This document shows positions 11,508 to 23,890 of a DNA stretch of 64,000 bases, in pieces. The notes beneath the pieces were generated by a model. It was not told the DNA's origin. It saw nothing but the letters and a program-made list of their open reading frames with translations, and made no database searches. This DNA comes from Dioscorea cayenensis subsp. rotundata. Lineage: Eukaryota > Streptophyta > Magnoliopsida > Dioscoreales > Dioscoreaceae. Position 1 is the first letter of the stretch; each line of letters opens with the position of its first letter. Where the stretch lies: the NCBI RefSeq assembly GCF_009730915.1, contig NC_052479.1, positions 5,456,001 through 5,520,000 on the forward strand, read 5' to 3'. Made by a program: the position numbers and the translations under genes.

Positions 11508-12932
11508 GGGGGTGTTTGGTTCACAGTAATGATAAATTACCATAGTAATGAGATTACCAGTGGTAATGTGGTCGAGAATGTTATATGTCCGGGAATGTTG
11601 TGGTAATGTGAGATTACCATGTTTGGTTGAGAATTTATATTACTGGTAATCTTTCATTACCATGTTTGGTTAATCATGGTAATCACATCATTAATGTGTC
11701 AAATTTACAAAAATACCCTTACAGATAAAATTTTGAAAAAATATAATTTAAAATATTTAGATAAATAAATAATTAAATTATAATATTAAAAACTATTTTT
11801 TCACAATTTTTTAAAATAACTTTGTATTTACCAAAATAACCTTACGTATAAAATTTTGAAAAATATAATTTAAAGTATTTAGATAAATAAATTAATTAAA
11901 TTATAATATCAACAATTATTTTTTTTACAATTTTTAAAAATTTCTTTGTATTTACCAAAATACCCCTACATATTAAAATTTGAAAAACTTAATTTAAAGC
12001 AATCAAACAAAAAAATAATTAAATTATAATATCAAAAATTATTTTTTTACATTTTTTTAAAATACCTTTGTGTTTACCAAAATACCCCTACGTATAAAAA
12101 TTTGAAAAATTAATTTAAAGCATTCAAATAAATAAATAATTAAATTATAATATCAAAAATTATTTTTTTACATTTTTTAAATACCTTTGTATTTACCAAA
12201 ATACCCCTACATATAAAAATTTGAAAAAATTAATTTAAAGTATTTAGATAAATAAATAATTAAATTATAATATCGAAAAAAAAATTTCATGATTTTTTAA
12301 AACACCTTTGTATTTACCAAAATACCCCTACGTATAAAATTTTGAAAATATAATTTAAATTATTTATATAAATAAATAATTAAATTGTAATATTAAAAAT
12401 TATTTTTTTTACAATTTTTTTAAATACCTGTGTTTTACCAAAATACCCCTATGTAAAAAAATTTGAAAAACTTAATTTAAAATATTTAAATAAAGAAATA
12501 ATTAAATTATCATATAAAAAATTATTATTATTTTGTATTTTTTTTAAATATCTTTATATTTACCAAAATACCCCTACATATAAAAATTCAAAAATCTTAA
12601 TTTAAAGTATTTTGATAAATAAATAATTAAATTATAATATTAAAAATAATAAGGGAAAATAAAAACTAGGGAATGTAATAAGGAATTACATTAAAGTAAT
12701 GGGGGTATAATTGGAAAAAAATGCATGCCAGATTACCACCAACCTGGTAATCTGGATGGACACCTGTTTTGGTGGTAATGTGATTACCACTTTACTTGGT
12801 AATATTTCACTATTGGTAATCTTACATTACCATCAACATTACCACTGCTACAGTAACCAAACATGGTAATCTGAACAGATTACCACCAGATTCCTGGTAA
12901 TATTTGCACATTACCGTGAACCAAACGCCCCC
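11508..12932. mobile_element. Non-autonomous PIF/Harbinger-type element (1425 bp) with 3-bp TAA target duplication
   Basis: Terminal inverted repeats GGGGGTGTTTGGTTCAC and GTGAACCAAACGCCCCC match at 16 of 17 bases and are flanked on both sides by TAA (11505-11507 and 12933-12935). A 3-bp TWA duplication and a GGG...TGTTTGGTT terminus are characteristic of Tourist/PIF-Harbinger elements. No transposase is encoded, so movement would need a partner element. About 150-200 bp at each end are dense in GGTAAT / ATTACC motifs in both orientations, and the middle is a tandem array listed separately. It lies between GDPDL and the 460-bp array. Confidence 0.85.
11690..12650. repeat. Internal ~120-bp tandem array, about 8 units, inside the Harbinger element
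   Basis: The phrase 'taccaaaata(c)cccctacgtataaaa' recurs near 11709, 11829, 11957, 12078, 12198, 12319, 12439 and 12563, giving a period of about 120 bp. Each unit also holds 'ataaataaataattaaattataat' and a T/A run. Units are diverged and A/T-rich with no coding frame. Confidence 0.8.
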
Positions 12933-13710
12933 TAATATGTTCCAATAATTACTATTATAAAATGATATACCATTCAAGAAGTACCGCTCATTAGCAACTA
13001 GCACCACACATAAATATGAAAGAGGAAATTAAAGGTAACAAATGCACCAGAAAACAATTTTGGAGCAAATAAGCAACTATTTTTATTCTAAATAAGCATA
13101 ATCAGTGAATCATTTGTTCATGGTTATGCTCATAAATCAAACACCCAATGCCCATAAAATTTTCTCAACCTATATGATCAGAATCATTTCACTATAACAT
13201 ATATATATATATATATATATATGAGATAACAAATCAAACATCCCATTCCCGTTCTATATTGTTTTTATTTTCCTTCTATCTTTTTAGCTTCATGCTATTC
13301 ATCTATTGTTGTTGTCGGGGTTCTCGACACTGTAATAGTTAAAAATCTCAACGAAAGTTACTATGACGTTATTTCTACCCATAAGGCTTTCTGTCGACCC
13401 TATGCGGGCTTTCTATAGGCCACAAGGAGCCCTCAAGCTTTTCTGACGATCTCATACGGCCTCTATGCAGGCTGCAAGGCGCTTGCAAAGCTTTCTGCTG
13501 ATCTTATGTGGCCTCTATGCGGGTGTATGACCCTCTAGGTCGAATACAACCTTTAAAAATAAGATTCTAACCCCTCTTTGCGCTCTAGAATGGGATAATG
13601 AACTCTAATGACAACACATACAAATAATCAATGTAAGACACCAATTTTAGCGTGGAAACCGTTCAAATTAAGGGGAAACCCATGAGACTCTTTAGAGCCA
13701 CTTGAAATGT
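12933..13710. other. Spacer with a (TA)n run and unclassified repeat sequence
   Basis: A (TA)n run lies at about 13198-13222. From 13310 a GC-richer block begins with TGTCGGGGTTCTCGACA, a short palindrome. It holds a ~60-bp imperfect repeat around 'cctctatgcgggct...gctttctgctgatct' (13396-13530) and then 'gacaccaattttagcgtggaaacc' (13638-13661), a phrase I associate with plant LTR-element leaders. I cannot assign a family. It leads into the 460-bp array. Confidence 0.4.
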
Positions 13711-16010
13711 TTCCACTATGTCAACAATGGGGCTACAAAGGTTTCTCTCTAGCTAACTAGAGGTATACATGCACAATGACATGGGCATTCAATGGGAGAA
13801 ACCACAACAATGCAAACATTCATCATCTCACAAACATGGAATCTATGACTTCAAGGAAAGATAAAAAGAGAGATCAAGCCGGTGGATTTGAAGATCTACT
13901 TGCAAGGATGTACTACCCAAAGTGTAGGTGAAATCCTTCATTGAATGCTTTCCGATCCTCTTGCAAGCATCAACCCTATCCTCTTTTTTTTCTTCTTCTT
14001 AAGTTCTTTCTTTCCTCCCAAATTTTGCTACAGTGTATCACACACTTTTCTCTTCCTTTGCCACACACCAACAAACTACGATGATACATCCCATTTTAAC
14101 ACTTCGCTTCACATAAGTGAGTTTTCTCATTTTGCCCCTTCAAAGCTTCCACTATTGACATAGTTTTCATGCTTCCACTATGTCAACAATGGGGCTATAA
14201 AGGTTTCTCTCTAGCTAACTAGAGGTATACATGCACAATGACATGGGCATTCAATGGGAGAAACCACAACAATGCAAACATTCATCATCTCACAAACATG
14301 GAATCTATGACTTCAAGGAAAGATAAAAAGAGAGATCAAGCCGGGTGGATTTGAAGATCTACTTGCAAGGATGTACTACCCAAAGTGTAGGTGAAATCCT
14401 TCATTGAATGCTCGTCCGATCCTCTTGCAAGCATCAACCCTATCCTCTCTTCTTCTTGAGTTCTTTCTTTCCTCCCAAATTTTGCTACAAAGTTGTATCA
14501 CACACTTTTCTCTTCCCTTTGCCACACACCAACAAACTACAGATATCTGACCCATTTTAACACTTCGCTTCACATAAGTGAGTTTCTCATTTTGCCCTTC
14601 AAAGCTTCCACTATTGACATAGTTTCATGCTTCCACTATGTCAACAATGGGGCTACAAAGGTTTCTCTCTAGCTAACTAGAGGTATACATGCACAATGAC
14701 ATGGGCATTCAATGGGAGAAACCACAACAATGCAAACATTCATCATCTCACAAACATGGAATCTATGACTTCAAGGAAAGATAAAAAGAGAGATCAAGCC
14801 GGTGGATTTGAAGATCTACTTGCAAGGATGTACTACCCAAAGTGTAGGTGAAATCCTTCATTGAATGCTGTCCGATCCTCTTGCAAGCATCAACCCTATC
14901 CTCTTTTTTTCTTCTTCTTGAGTTCTTTCTTTCCCCCCAAATTTTGCTACAGTGTATCACACACTTTTCTCTTCCTTTGCCACACACCAACAAACTACAG
15001 TATACAGCCCATTTTAACACTTCGCTTCACATAAGTGAGTTTTTCATTTTGCCCTTCAAAGCTTCCACTATTGACATAGTTTTTTTTTTCATGCTTCCAC
15101 TATGTCAACAATGGGGCTACAAAGGTTTCTCTCTAGCTAACTAGAGGTATACATGCACAATGACATGGGCATTCAATGGGAGAAACCACAACAATGCAAA
15201 CATTCATCATCTCACAAACATGGAATCTATGACTTCAAGGAAAGATAAAAAGAGAGATCAAGCCGGTGGATTTGAAGATCTACTTGCAAGGATGTACTAC
15301 CCAAAGTGTAGGTGAAATCCTTCATTGAATGCTGTCCGATCCTCTTGCAAGCATCAACCCTATCCTCTTTTTTTTCTTCTTCTTGAGTTCTTTCTTTCCT
15401 CCCAAATTTTGCTACAGTGTATCACACACTTTTCTCTTCCTTTGCCACACACCAACAAACTACAGTATACATCCCATTTTAACACTTCGCTTCACATAAG
15501 TGAGTTTCTCATTTTGCCCTTCAAAGCTTCCACTATTGACATAGTTTTTTTTTTCATGCTTCCACTATGTCAACAATGGGGCTACAAAGGTTTCTCTCTA
15601 GCTAACTAGAGGTATACATGCACAATGACATGGGCATTCAATGGGAGAAACCACAACAATGCAAACATTCATCATCTCACAAACATGGAATCTATGACTT
15701 CAAGGAAAAGATAAAAAGAGATCAAGCCGGTGGATTTGAAGATCTACTTGCAAGGATGTACTACCCAAAGTGTAGGTGAAATCCTTCATTGAATGCTGTC
15801 CGATCCTCTTGCAAGCATCAACCCTATCCGCTTTTTTTCTTCTTCTTGAGTTCTTTCTTTCCCCCAAATTTTGCTACAGTGTATCACACACTTTTCTCTT
15901 CCTTTGCCACACACCAACAAGCTACAGTATACATCCCATTTTAACACTTCGCTTCACATAAGTGAGTTTCTCATTTCGCCCATTCAAAGCTTCCACTATT
16001 GACATAGTTT
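13711..16010. repeat. Tandem array of five ~460-bp units
   Basis: Units start with TTCCACTATGTCAACAATGG at 13711, 14173, 14631, 15095 and 15560, spaced 462, 458, 464 and 465 bp, and the last ends near 16010. The copies are very similar, differing mainly in T-run length and small indels. Each contains TAGCTAACTAGAGGTATACATG, a purine-rich AAGGAAAGATAAAAAGAGAG, a long C/T tract ending in TTTGCTACAG, and a terminal CTTCCACTATTGACATAG. Translated frames within it are repeated and unlike any family I know, so I treat the array as non-coding. It may be an expanded LTR or satellite nucleus. Confidence 0.9.
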
Positions 16011-16928
16011 TTCATTTAGGGCATTGGGCCAAAGCCCAACTTATTTCTAACCCACAAATGGGCTGAAACCCAATAGTTGTTTCTATGTTGAGGTTGGTTC
16101 CTTTTCATTTACATATTATTTTAGTATATTTCTTCTCTTCACTTAGATTTGCATATTATTATGATAGAGATCATAAATCAATACCTGCAAGTATCTTTCT
16201 TCTCTTTTTTTAGATATAAACTAGGAGTAAGATAGGGATGCACATCTTTATTGACATAGCATAGTTTGATATTCAATCTTAAAACCCTAACAACTAATCT
16301 GATTGGTTTAATTCAAAGGCAAAACTGTTATTTTACCATCAAATTATTACATAAGAATCAAGAATCCTTTCCAAATTGTTGGGGAATGTCATTACCTCTG
16401 ACATAGTTAACTTTTTGCTCATGCCTCCCTCCCTATCGCACTTCAATGCATGCACACCCATTAAGGGGTTATTCCCGTTTTAAGCATTGCAACCAAAGGG
16501 TCCCTGAAATTAGAGAGATCATAGTCACAAAAAATATATAAAGATCAGAGATGAGGGGTGGTGACAAGTAACTCTCATATAAAATTTATAGTTCTCTATT
16601 TCAATATTATGAAAAAACACACACACACACACAAATAAACATAAGCAGGAAAAAAAAGAAAAAAATAAAAAAATAATTGAAAATTCATAAACTAAGTTCA
16701 TTAACTTAAATTTGCAAGAAATATCATATCAACAATGAAGAGTTGATAATCCATTTTCTTATAAGAGTTAAAAATATTCTCCACTAAAATTTTTAAAAGA
16801 AATAAATAACAAATATATATACATGTATAATGAATTTAATCAACCAAATACATTGTTCCTTAAAATAGGAAAAAAAATAAATATGGGCTACTAAATACTT
16901 TTTTTATAAAATATTTCCTTCGGTTCTG
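16011..16928. other. Intergenic DNA, no gene seen
   Basis: The sequence begins with GGGCATTGGGCCAAAGCCCAAC, which contains a short inverted repeat (TTGGGC/GCCCAA). An (AC)n run lies near 16618-16634. Otherwise it is A/T-rich with stops in all frames. Confidence 0.55.
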
Positions 16929-17065
16929 TGATGATAGGAAAAATAGTTTGTATATTTTATTAGAAAAAAGAGTACAAGGGTATAAATATAGAGAAAAATT
17001 AGGGTTTTGTGGTATGGGTCCAATATGACCCATTAACCAATCTAAACTATGATATAACTCTAACA
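16929..17065 (-). repeat. 3' LTR of the copia element
   Basis: The TGATGATAGG...TAACA terminus on the plus strand reads TGTTA...CTATCATCA on the minus strand. It pairs with the copy at 20611-20746. Confidence 0.85.
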
Positions 17066-20000
17066 TTCCCCCTCAAGCTGGATCATATATATCAATCATG
17101 CCCAGTTTGTTACAAAGATTACTAAAGACTTTAACATTTAAACTCTTGGTGAAGATATCTGTCAGTTTCTCAGACGACTGTGTGTATGGCGTAGAAATGA
17201 CTCTCTTCAGTACCATATCATGAACATAGTGATAATCAACCTCTACATGCATGGTACATTCATAGAACGTTGGATTATTTGCAATGAAGATGGCGGCCTA
17301 GTTATCATACAACATCTGCATAGGTATCGTAATGGGGAATCTTAACTCATATAGAAGAGACTACACCTAAACCATCTTACAAGTTGTTTGTGCCATCAAT
17401 TTGTACTCTACTTCAGCACTCGATCTCGAAACCACATTCTGTTTTTTTTTGCTTCGCCAAGTAACTAAGTTTCCATCGACATACGTACAAAAGCCCAAAG
17501 TAGACTTTCTGTCTCCTCTATCAACAATATAACTCAAGTCAGAATAGGATGCAACATGCAGGTAACCACGATTCTTGTAGAGAAGACCTTTGCTGGGAGC
17601 TCCTTTAACATATTCAAGAACCCTTAGGACACCTTGCTAGTGAAATTCTCATGGATCATGCATAAACTGACTCAAGAGTTTAACTGCACAAGATATATCA
17701 TGACAAGTAACTGGTAGATAAATGAGCTTGCTTAGATGTCTGTATTAATCTGAATCTTTGTGAGATGGGGAAGATGTCTCCCAGAAGGGTGGTGACTGCT
17801 CAATAGGTGTACTCTCTGGTTTACAACCTAATAAACCAGTCTTCTCAAGTAAATTCAACACATATTTCAATTGTGAGAGCGCCATCTTTCCTTTGGCATA
17901 TGCAAACTCAATGCCAAGGAAGTATTCGGGTCATCACATGTCTCGTGTAAGAAAATGTTTCATTAAATGTCCCTTATAGAACACAGAGTGATCCACATTG
18001 CACCTATAAAAACCATATGCAACTACAATTATACTAAACTTTTCAAATCATGCACGAGGACTCTGTTTCAGACCATAGATCGAATTCTTGAGCTGGCAGA
18101 CTAGATTCTCCCCTTGAGCTATATACCCCGGAGGTTACTCCATAAACACTGTCTCAACTAAGTCTTCATAGAGAAAGACATTATTTACATCAAGTTGACA
18201 GAGTGCCTACGATCGATTCATAGCTAAAGATAGTAGGATACGAATGAAATTTAGACAAGCAACCGGTGAAAAATTCTCAACATAACCGACACCATAAGTC
18301 TGAGTAAAATCACGCGTCACTAACCAGGCTTTGTAGAGATTAACAGTACCATCAGTTTTTTGCTTGATAGAGAAGGCCCATCGGCAAGTGATGACACTGG
18401 CATCCGTAGGGCGAGGTACGAGCTCCTATGTCAATGAGATCTCAAGGCTTCCATTTCCTCATTCATTGTTGTCTGCCATTGTGGAAGCAGACACGTATCC
18501 TGGTAGTTCCTGGGGATTGACTCAGTAGACAAGGAAAGAATAAAGGTGAGGAAGGACTGATGAAGATTATCATAAGAAATAAAAAGTGAGATGGGATGTT
18601 TGGTACAAGAACGAATACCTTTACGAAGGGTAATGGGAAGATCAAGAGATGGATCTTCATACTCTGGTGAGATAATCGGAGGGGGAGGATTTGGCGGTGG
18701 TACACGTTGGTGGTAATGATAAACCAGTCCAAAACGGTCATCATCTGTATCCACTAGAGGAGGCGTCACACTAGGTATAGGCATAGGTGGAGGGATTAAA
18801 ATAAGGATGGGAAGAACAATATCAGACGATGTAGTCAACATGTCGTGAGAAATAGAGTCAGAAAAAAATGATTGAGACTCAAAAAACGACATCCATAGAC
18901 ACATAGTACTTCTGACTAGTCGGGTGATAAATGCAAATGGGCACAACTTATCCAAAGCAGGAGTTAAATCCTAAACAAAACTTACACAATTAAAAACATG
19001 AGGGGACAAACGAAATAACTTAGTATCAGATAAAAGATGACGTAGAGGAACCTCTCCCCCCATGGGTGTAGAAGGCATACTATTAATAAGATATATTGCA
19101 GTTAAGATAGCATTTGACCACAAATACATAAGAACATTGTGCTTCACCAAGAGAGTACACACATCATTCAAGATGTAACGATGCTTTCTTTCAACAACCC
19201 CATTCCGTTGAGAGGTGTATGGACAGGTAGTTTGATGAATAATCCCAAAGGACATACACAAAGAATTTACAATGGAAGATATAAATTTTAAAGCATTATC
19301 GGTGCGAAGACATTTGAGAACAATGAAAACATGATTTTCTACTTCCAAAGTGAATGTTTTAAGAATATCAGCAATAGTTTAACAGTCTTTTAACAAATAT
19401 ACCCATAAGACTCGGGAAAAATCATCAACAAACACAACATAATAACGATGACCAGAAATATACATGACCTTAGAAGCTCCCCAAACATCAAGATGAACTA
19501 GATCAAATAGTGACCAATTAGACACTAGAGTAGAACGTGTAAAGGTAGCACGATGATGCTTACCCAACTGGCATGACTCACATTGAAACAAATCAACCTG
19601 AATCCAAGGCAAAATCTGCTGAAGACAATTAAAAGAAGGATGACCCAATCTATAGTCTCATATTAGTGCTGACTCTGAGTAAGAAACAGAAGCAGCCAAA
19701 CCATGAGGAATATCATCACACACCAACGTATACAAGCCGTCACCATGATTACATCCCAGACCAATTCTCTTCCCCGTCTACAGATCCTGAAAAATGCAGT
19801 GAAAAAGGGAAAAAGGCCACACTACAATTTAAAATGTTTGGTGATCACAGAAACGGATAGCAAGTTGGAAGGAAATTCAGGTACGAAAAGAACATCAATT
19901 AGTCTATGCTGAGAGGAAGCTTGAGCAACTCCCTCTCTAGATACTAAGCACGATCATCCATCGGTAATTGTCACAGAATGAAAAATAGACTGAGAAAGAT

Positions 20001-20600
20001 TTTAGAAAAAAAAGATTTTGTACCTATCATGTGAGAGGAGACACTGGAGTCAATAATCCAGAAACTGTCCCTGGAAGTAAGAAAGGCATTACCTAAGGAA
20101 ATAGGAAAATAAGCTATGGCGTGAGAAGCTATACCCTGTAGTTGCTAGAACCACGCAAAGTCAGCCTGAGAGATAGCGACTAACTGTTCAGCACTGGAAG
20201 TGGGTGACGGATCAAGCACCTCTGTACTAGCATTGGCCACTATCGGGCAATTATGCTTATCCTAACAACGATCCTTAGTGTGGTCCGTTCGTCGACAGAA
20301 GATTCACACAAACCTACTCCGAGAATCACCACGATCTGCTTCTTGACTATCGTGAAAGGAACTTTTACTACACCCACGAGAAGCTAAGAAGGTAGACTGA
20401 CGACATGATGACGAAGAGACAAATCCTTCAGTAACAAGGCAAGGTCATCTCTTGGTAAGAGCTGAAGAACATCACCAGGTGCCCGTAGAACAATGGAAAC
20501 GCACGGGAGATGAGCGGCGACTGGTAGTAGAGGTGGTGGCGGCGGGTTATAGGCTAGGGTTTGGAGTGGCAGCTGCGATGGCTAGGGTTTAACGCAGTGC
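17066..20600 (-). pseudogene. Copia gag-pol remnant
   Basis: Read on the minus strand, the remnant starts with a zinc-knuckle-like piece (CRRTDHTKDRC) near 20270. Then comes a protease-like WIIDSSVSSHMIG with S in place of the usual G after the catalytic DS. The integrase zinc-binding segment follows (GHPSFNCLQQ, CESCQLGKHHR, 19379-19648), with the integrase core (FVDDFSRVLWVYLL; TCPYTSQRNGVVERKHR). Next are the spacer before RT (18431-18955), RT pieces, and the RNase H end (ADIFTK-like 'LTDIFTKSLN') near 17130. Frameshifts and stops separate all of these, so no functional polyprotein can be made. Confidence 0.85.
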
Positions 20601-20610
20601 ACTGGTACCA

Positions 20611-20746
20611 TGCGATGATAGGAAAAATAGTTTGTATATTTCATTAGATAAAGAATGCAAGAGTTTATATAGAGAAATATTAAGGTTTTGTGGTATGAAC
20701 CCAAGATGACTCATTAACCAATTTAAACTATAACGTAACTTTAACA
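20611..20746 (-). repeat. 5' LTR of the copia element
   Basis: This partner of 16929-17065 has a mutated terminal base (CGATGATAGG for TGATGATAGG). The primer-binding-like TGGTACCAGTGC lies directly inside it on the minus strand. Confidence 0.82.
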
Positions 20747-21219
20747 TGTTCTTTTTTACTTGCCTCATTTTAGAGCTTTTTTTTTAAAATATTGCAAAAA
20801 AATAAAAAAAAATAAAAAAAACCAAAATATGCATGTTTTGGATTATTTACTAGAATGCACATTTTTGGTGAAAACGAGAAATGTTTTCCCGTTTTTGTTT
20901 TTTTTTATTATTAATTATGGAAAACAGAAATTGCTCTCGATTTTTTTAAAAAAAATTAATGAAAAGTGAAAAATGGGAGAATTTCTCCGTTTTCCACTCT
21001 CTTTTTGAAAAATATATTATATTATATATATAATATCTATATTAGTGGTCTTTAGTCAGTGGTGGGTAATGGCTATAATACCGTTGCATTTTTATTATTA
21101 TTATTTTTTATTTTTTTATTTAATCCCCACTTCCCACCTTCGACTTCATACCATATCCCCTCCATTCCCATTTTCTCCGTTTTATACTTATACGTATACG
21201 AGATTTCTGTTGATAATTT

Positions 21220-22400
21220 TCGATGGCGTTGTTAAGATTACAAGGTGATCATATTTCATTCGTTTTGCCAAAAAAAAGTAATTTTTTTATACTTAGATAA
21301 CCTTTAGGTTAATTATTTATTAATAATTGTATTAAGTCACTAGTTTCTATTAATAATTATATTATGCCATAATTATTAATTATATTAATAATTGTGTTAT
21401 TAGCGCCCCAAACATGTTTAATTAGATAGCCCACTATAGTTTTAGGCTATTTTTTTAATAATTGTATATTGTCATTAGTTTTCATGAATAATTGTATTAT
21501 ATCATAATTAATTATTGTATTGATAATCGTTATATTAGCGCCGAAGCATGTTTTTTAGATTACCTAGTATACTATTAGGTTAATTTTTATTAATAATTGT
21601 ATTAAATCATTAGTTTATATTAATAATTGAATTATGTCATAATTATTAATTGTATTAATAATTGTCTTATTAGCGCCCCAACCATGTTTAATTAGATAAC
21701 CCACTATACTTTAGGCTAATTCTTTTATTAATAATTGTATTATGTCATTAGTTTTTATGAATAATTTTAGCAATTTATCCCATAATTTTATTATGTCATA
21801 ATTAATTATTGTATTAATAATTGTTATATTAGTGTCAAAGCATATTTATTTAGATAACCTAGTATATTATTAGGTTAATTATTTATTAATAATTATATTA
21901 AGTCATTTTTTTTATTAATAATTGTATTATGTCATAATTATTAATCAGTATTAATAATTATCTTATTAGCGCCCCAAACATGTTTAATTAGATAACCCAC
22001 TATATTTTTAGGCTAATTTTTTTTATTAATAATTGTATTAGGACATTAGTTTTTATGAATAATTGTATTATGTCATATTTAATTATTGTATTAATAATTG
22101 TTATATTAGGGCCGAAGCATGTTTATTTAGATAACCTAGTATATTATGGTTTAGTGTGCAATCATATTTAATTATTCGATGATATATGTTTGGATTTATG
22201 ATTTATTTCGTGCTTTTATATTTTTTCATGTCAACTTATTTTATTTTTCTATTTGTGTTATTTATTATGAAATTGATTAATTTATAACTTCTTATAGCCT
22301 GATCGGGTTCTAAGGTGCAGATATGTGTCTATTGTAGAGTCTCCTCCTGAAATCATAGGCCCTTTAAGAGAAGGGGGATTCTATCATGCGGGAATTCTTG
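21220..22400 (+). pseudogene. PMD gene 5' remnant in element A
   Basis: The exon-1 homologue starts at ATGGCGTTGTTAAGATTACA (about 21222) and reads MALLRLQGDHIS. The exon-2 homologue starts after 'cttatag' near 22299 (CCTGATCGGGTTCTAAGGTG) and matches the intact copy only to CTATCATGCGG at about 22391, where the homology jumps to the transposase. The codon for the fifth residue of this exon piece is already changed and stops occur, so it is dead. Confidence 0.7.
21290..22150. repeat. A/T tandem array in element A (~280-300-bp units)
   Basis: About three units contain 'ttattaataattgtatta', 'gcgccccaa(a)catgtttaattagataacccactata' and 'gccgaagcatgtttatttagataacctagtatatta'. The same array occurs at 25040-25830 in the neighbour. 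Confidence 0.75.
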
Positions 22401-23178
22401 TACGGGCATTGCTTCCAAATCAAAGGTCCGCATATGTGTTGGAGGCTCCATTGGTGCCATCGTAAATTTATATGTGAAGGGGGATTCTATCATGCGGTCT
22501 TCTAAGTGAATGTCATCAACCCTTGCTTCAGTGTCCTCCCCAAAGTTGTTACTATCGTTATCCTTATTGCCTCCATTGGATCACCCATACCGACTGAATT
22601 CGGTTTCATGAGTACCATGGAAAGAACTTGTTCCGCCAACTGAATGTTGTGAATTAGTAAAATCAATACTGGGTGTTGGATCATCTTGTGCCCTCCACTT
22701 CATAGAGAGCCTTTCAGGTTCATTAACTTGTCATGGTGATGAAATCCCCTCCCATCCCATGTTGCGTTGAACTTGGTCATTTGTGGCTGTTTGTTGTCAG
22801 AAATTTTTTGTGGCAATTCGGTCATCACGTAATTTTCTGTGCCACTAAACTCCGTGTACAATTCAATAATGCCAATATCGGGATTTTTTTTTGTGGCAAT
22901 CAAACATCATCCGAACATTTCGGTTATTATGCAATTTGAATGACCGATAGCAAATCTTGCCGGATCCTGAAGAAATTGGGAGTCGGTATTTAATACATGA
23001 CACTCCTTGATTGTCCGTAGTCTCAATATTTTCTTCAATGGATCTCTTTAAGTTTTTATAAGAGATGTCATCTTCGACTTAAAAATATGATTGATCTCCG
23101 GCGAAAAATATAATTGTGTCTTCACTTGCAGTGATTGAACCGTTGTAGTAAACCAAAACAAGTGAAGTCTTTGCCATT
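22391..23178 (-). pseudogene. MULE transposase N-terminal remnant in element A
   Basis: Minus-strand sequence begins at an ATG near 23178 with MAKTSLVLVYYNGS, matching the start of the transposase in the neighbouring element. It runs through the PB1-like N-terminal domain and acidic linker and breaks off at 22391. Stops (for example after QSYF) and small indels interrupt it. The catalytic domain is absent. Confidence 0.75.
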
Positions 23179-23304
23179 GTTGATGACAAGAAGAAGTATG
23201 GGTGAGTGAGTTGAAAGAGAGTAAATAGTATGCAAGAATGAAAATGGGCTACTAAGGTTGGTTTATATAAAGAGCTCGAATGTTGACTATTTTCATTTAT
23301 GATC

Positions 23305-23890
23305 ATTACAGGTTTGACCGTTCTAATTACTGAGAGGTGCAGGTTTGACCATCTTACTTTGTGAGAATTATTGACCGATGTAGGTTTGACTGTCCTTCTT
23401 TGTGCTAATTATTGATCGGTGCAGGTTTAACCGACCTACTTTGTGCTAATTACTGATCGGTGCAGGTTTGACCGTCCTAATTATTGACCGGTACAAGTTT
23501 GACCATTCTACTTTATGAGAATTATTGACTGGTGTAGGTTTGACTATCTAACTTTGTGCTAATTATTGATCGGTGCAGGTTTGACCGACCTATTTTGTGC
23601 TAATTACTGATCATTGCAAGTTTGATCGACCTACTTCGTGCTAATTACTGACTGGTGCAGATTTGGCCGACCTACTTTGTACTTATTACTAATCAGTACA
23701 GGTTTGACCGATGATGTATGTTTGACAGTTCTATTTTGTACTAATTACTGACCGGTACAGGTTTAACAACCCTACTTTGTACTAATTATATATCGGTGCA
23801 AGTTTTATCGTTCTAATTACTGACCGGTTCATGTTTGACTGTCCTACTTTGTACTAAATACTTCTCGTAATAATTTTTTACTAGTGTATG
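23305..23890. repeat. ~41-bp tandem array in element A (about 14 units)
   Basis: The unit is close to CGGTGCAGGTTTGACCG + TCCTACTTTGTGCTAATTACTGAC, repeated with point changes between the transposase start and the right inverted repeat. The same unit is in the neighbour at 30955-31935. Confidence 0.8.

Larger units (their letters stand above)
16929..20746 (-). mobile_element. Ty1/copia LTR retrotransposon, degenerate, minus strand
   Basis: Short LTRs of about 137 bp flank the element at 16929-17065 (3' LTR on the minus strand) and 20611-20746 (5' LTR). They share most of their sequence but differ at roughly one position in eight, plus an indel, so the insertion is old. Next to the 5' LTR, TGGTACCAGTGC resembles the initiator-Met tRNA primer site, and next to the 3' LTR is a purine tract (GAGGGGGAA). 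GTTCT occurs within one base of both outer ends and is a candidate 5-bp target duplication. Internal order on the minus strand is protease, integrase, RT and RNase H, the Ty1/copia order. The gag region is too short for an intact gene. Confidence 0.85.

Noticed and set aside
11690..12650. CRISPR-like array
   Set aside because: Units are ~120 bp, without conserved short repeat plus unique spacers, and this is plant nuclear DNA inside a transposon.
13945..15961. Repeated ~60-98-codon open frames inside the 460-bp array
   Set aside because: The same frame recurs in each unit only because the DNA repeats, the products are Phe/Leu/Ser-rich from C/T tracts, and no family is recognisable.
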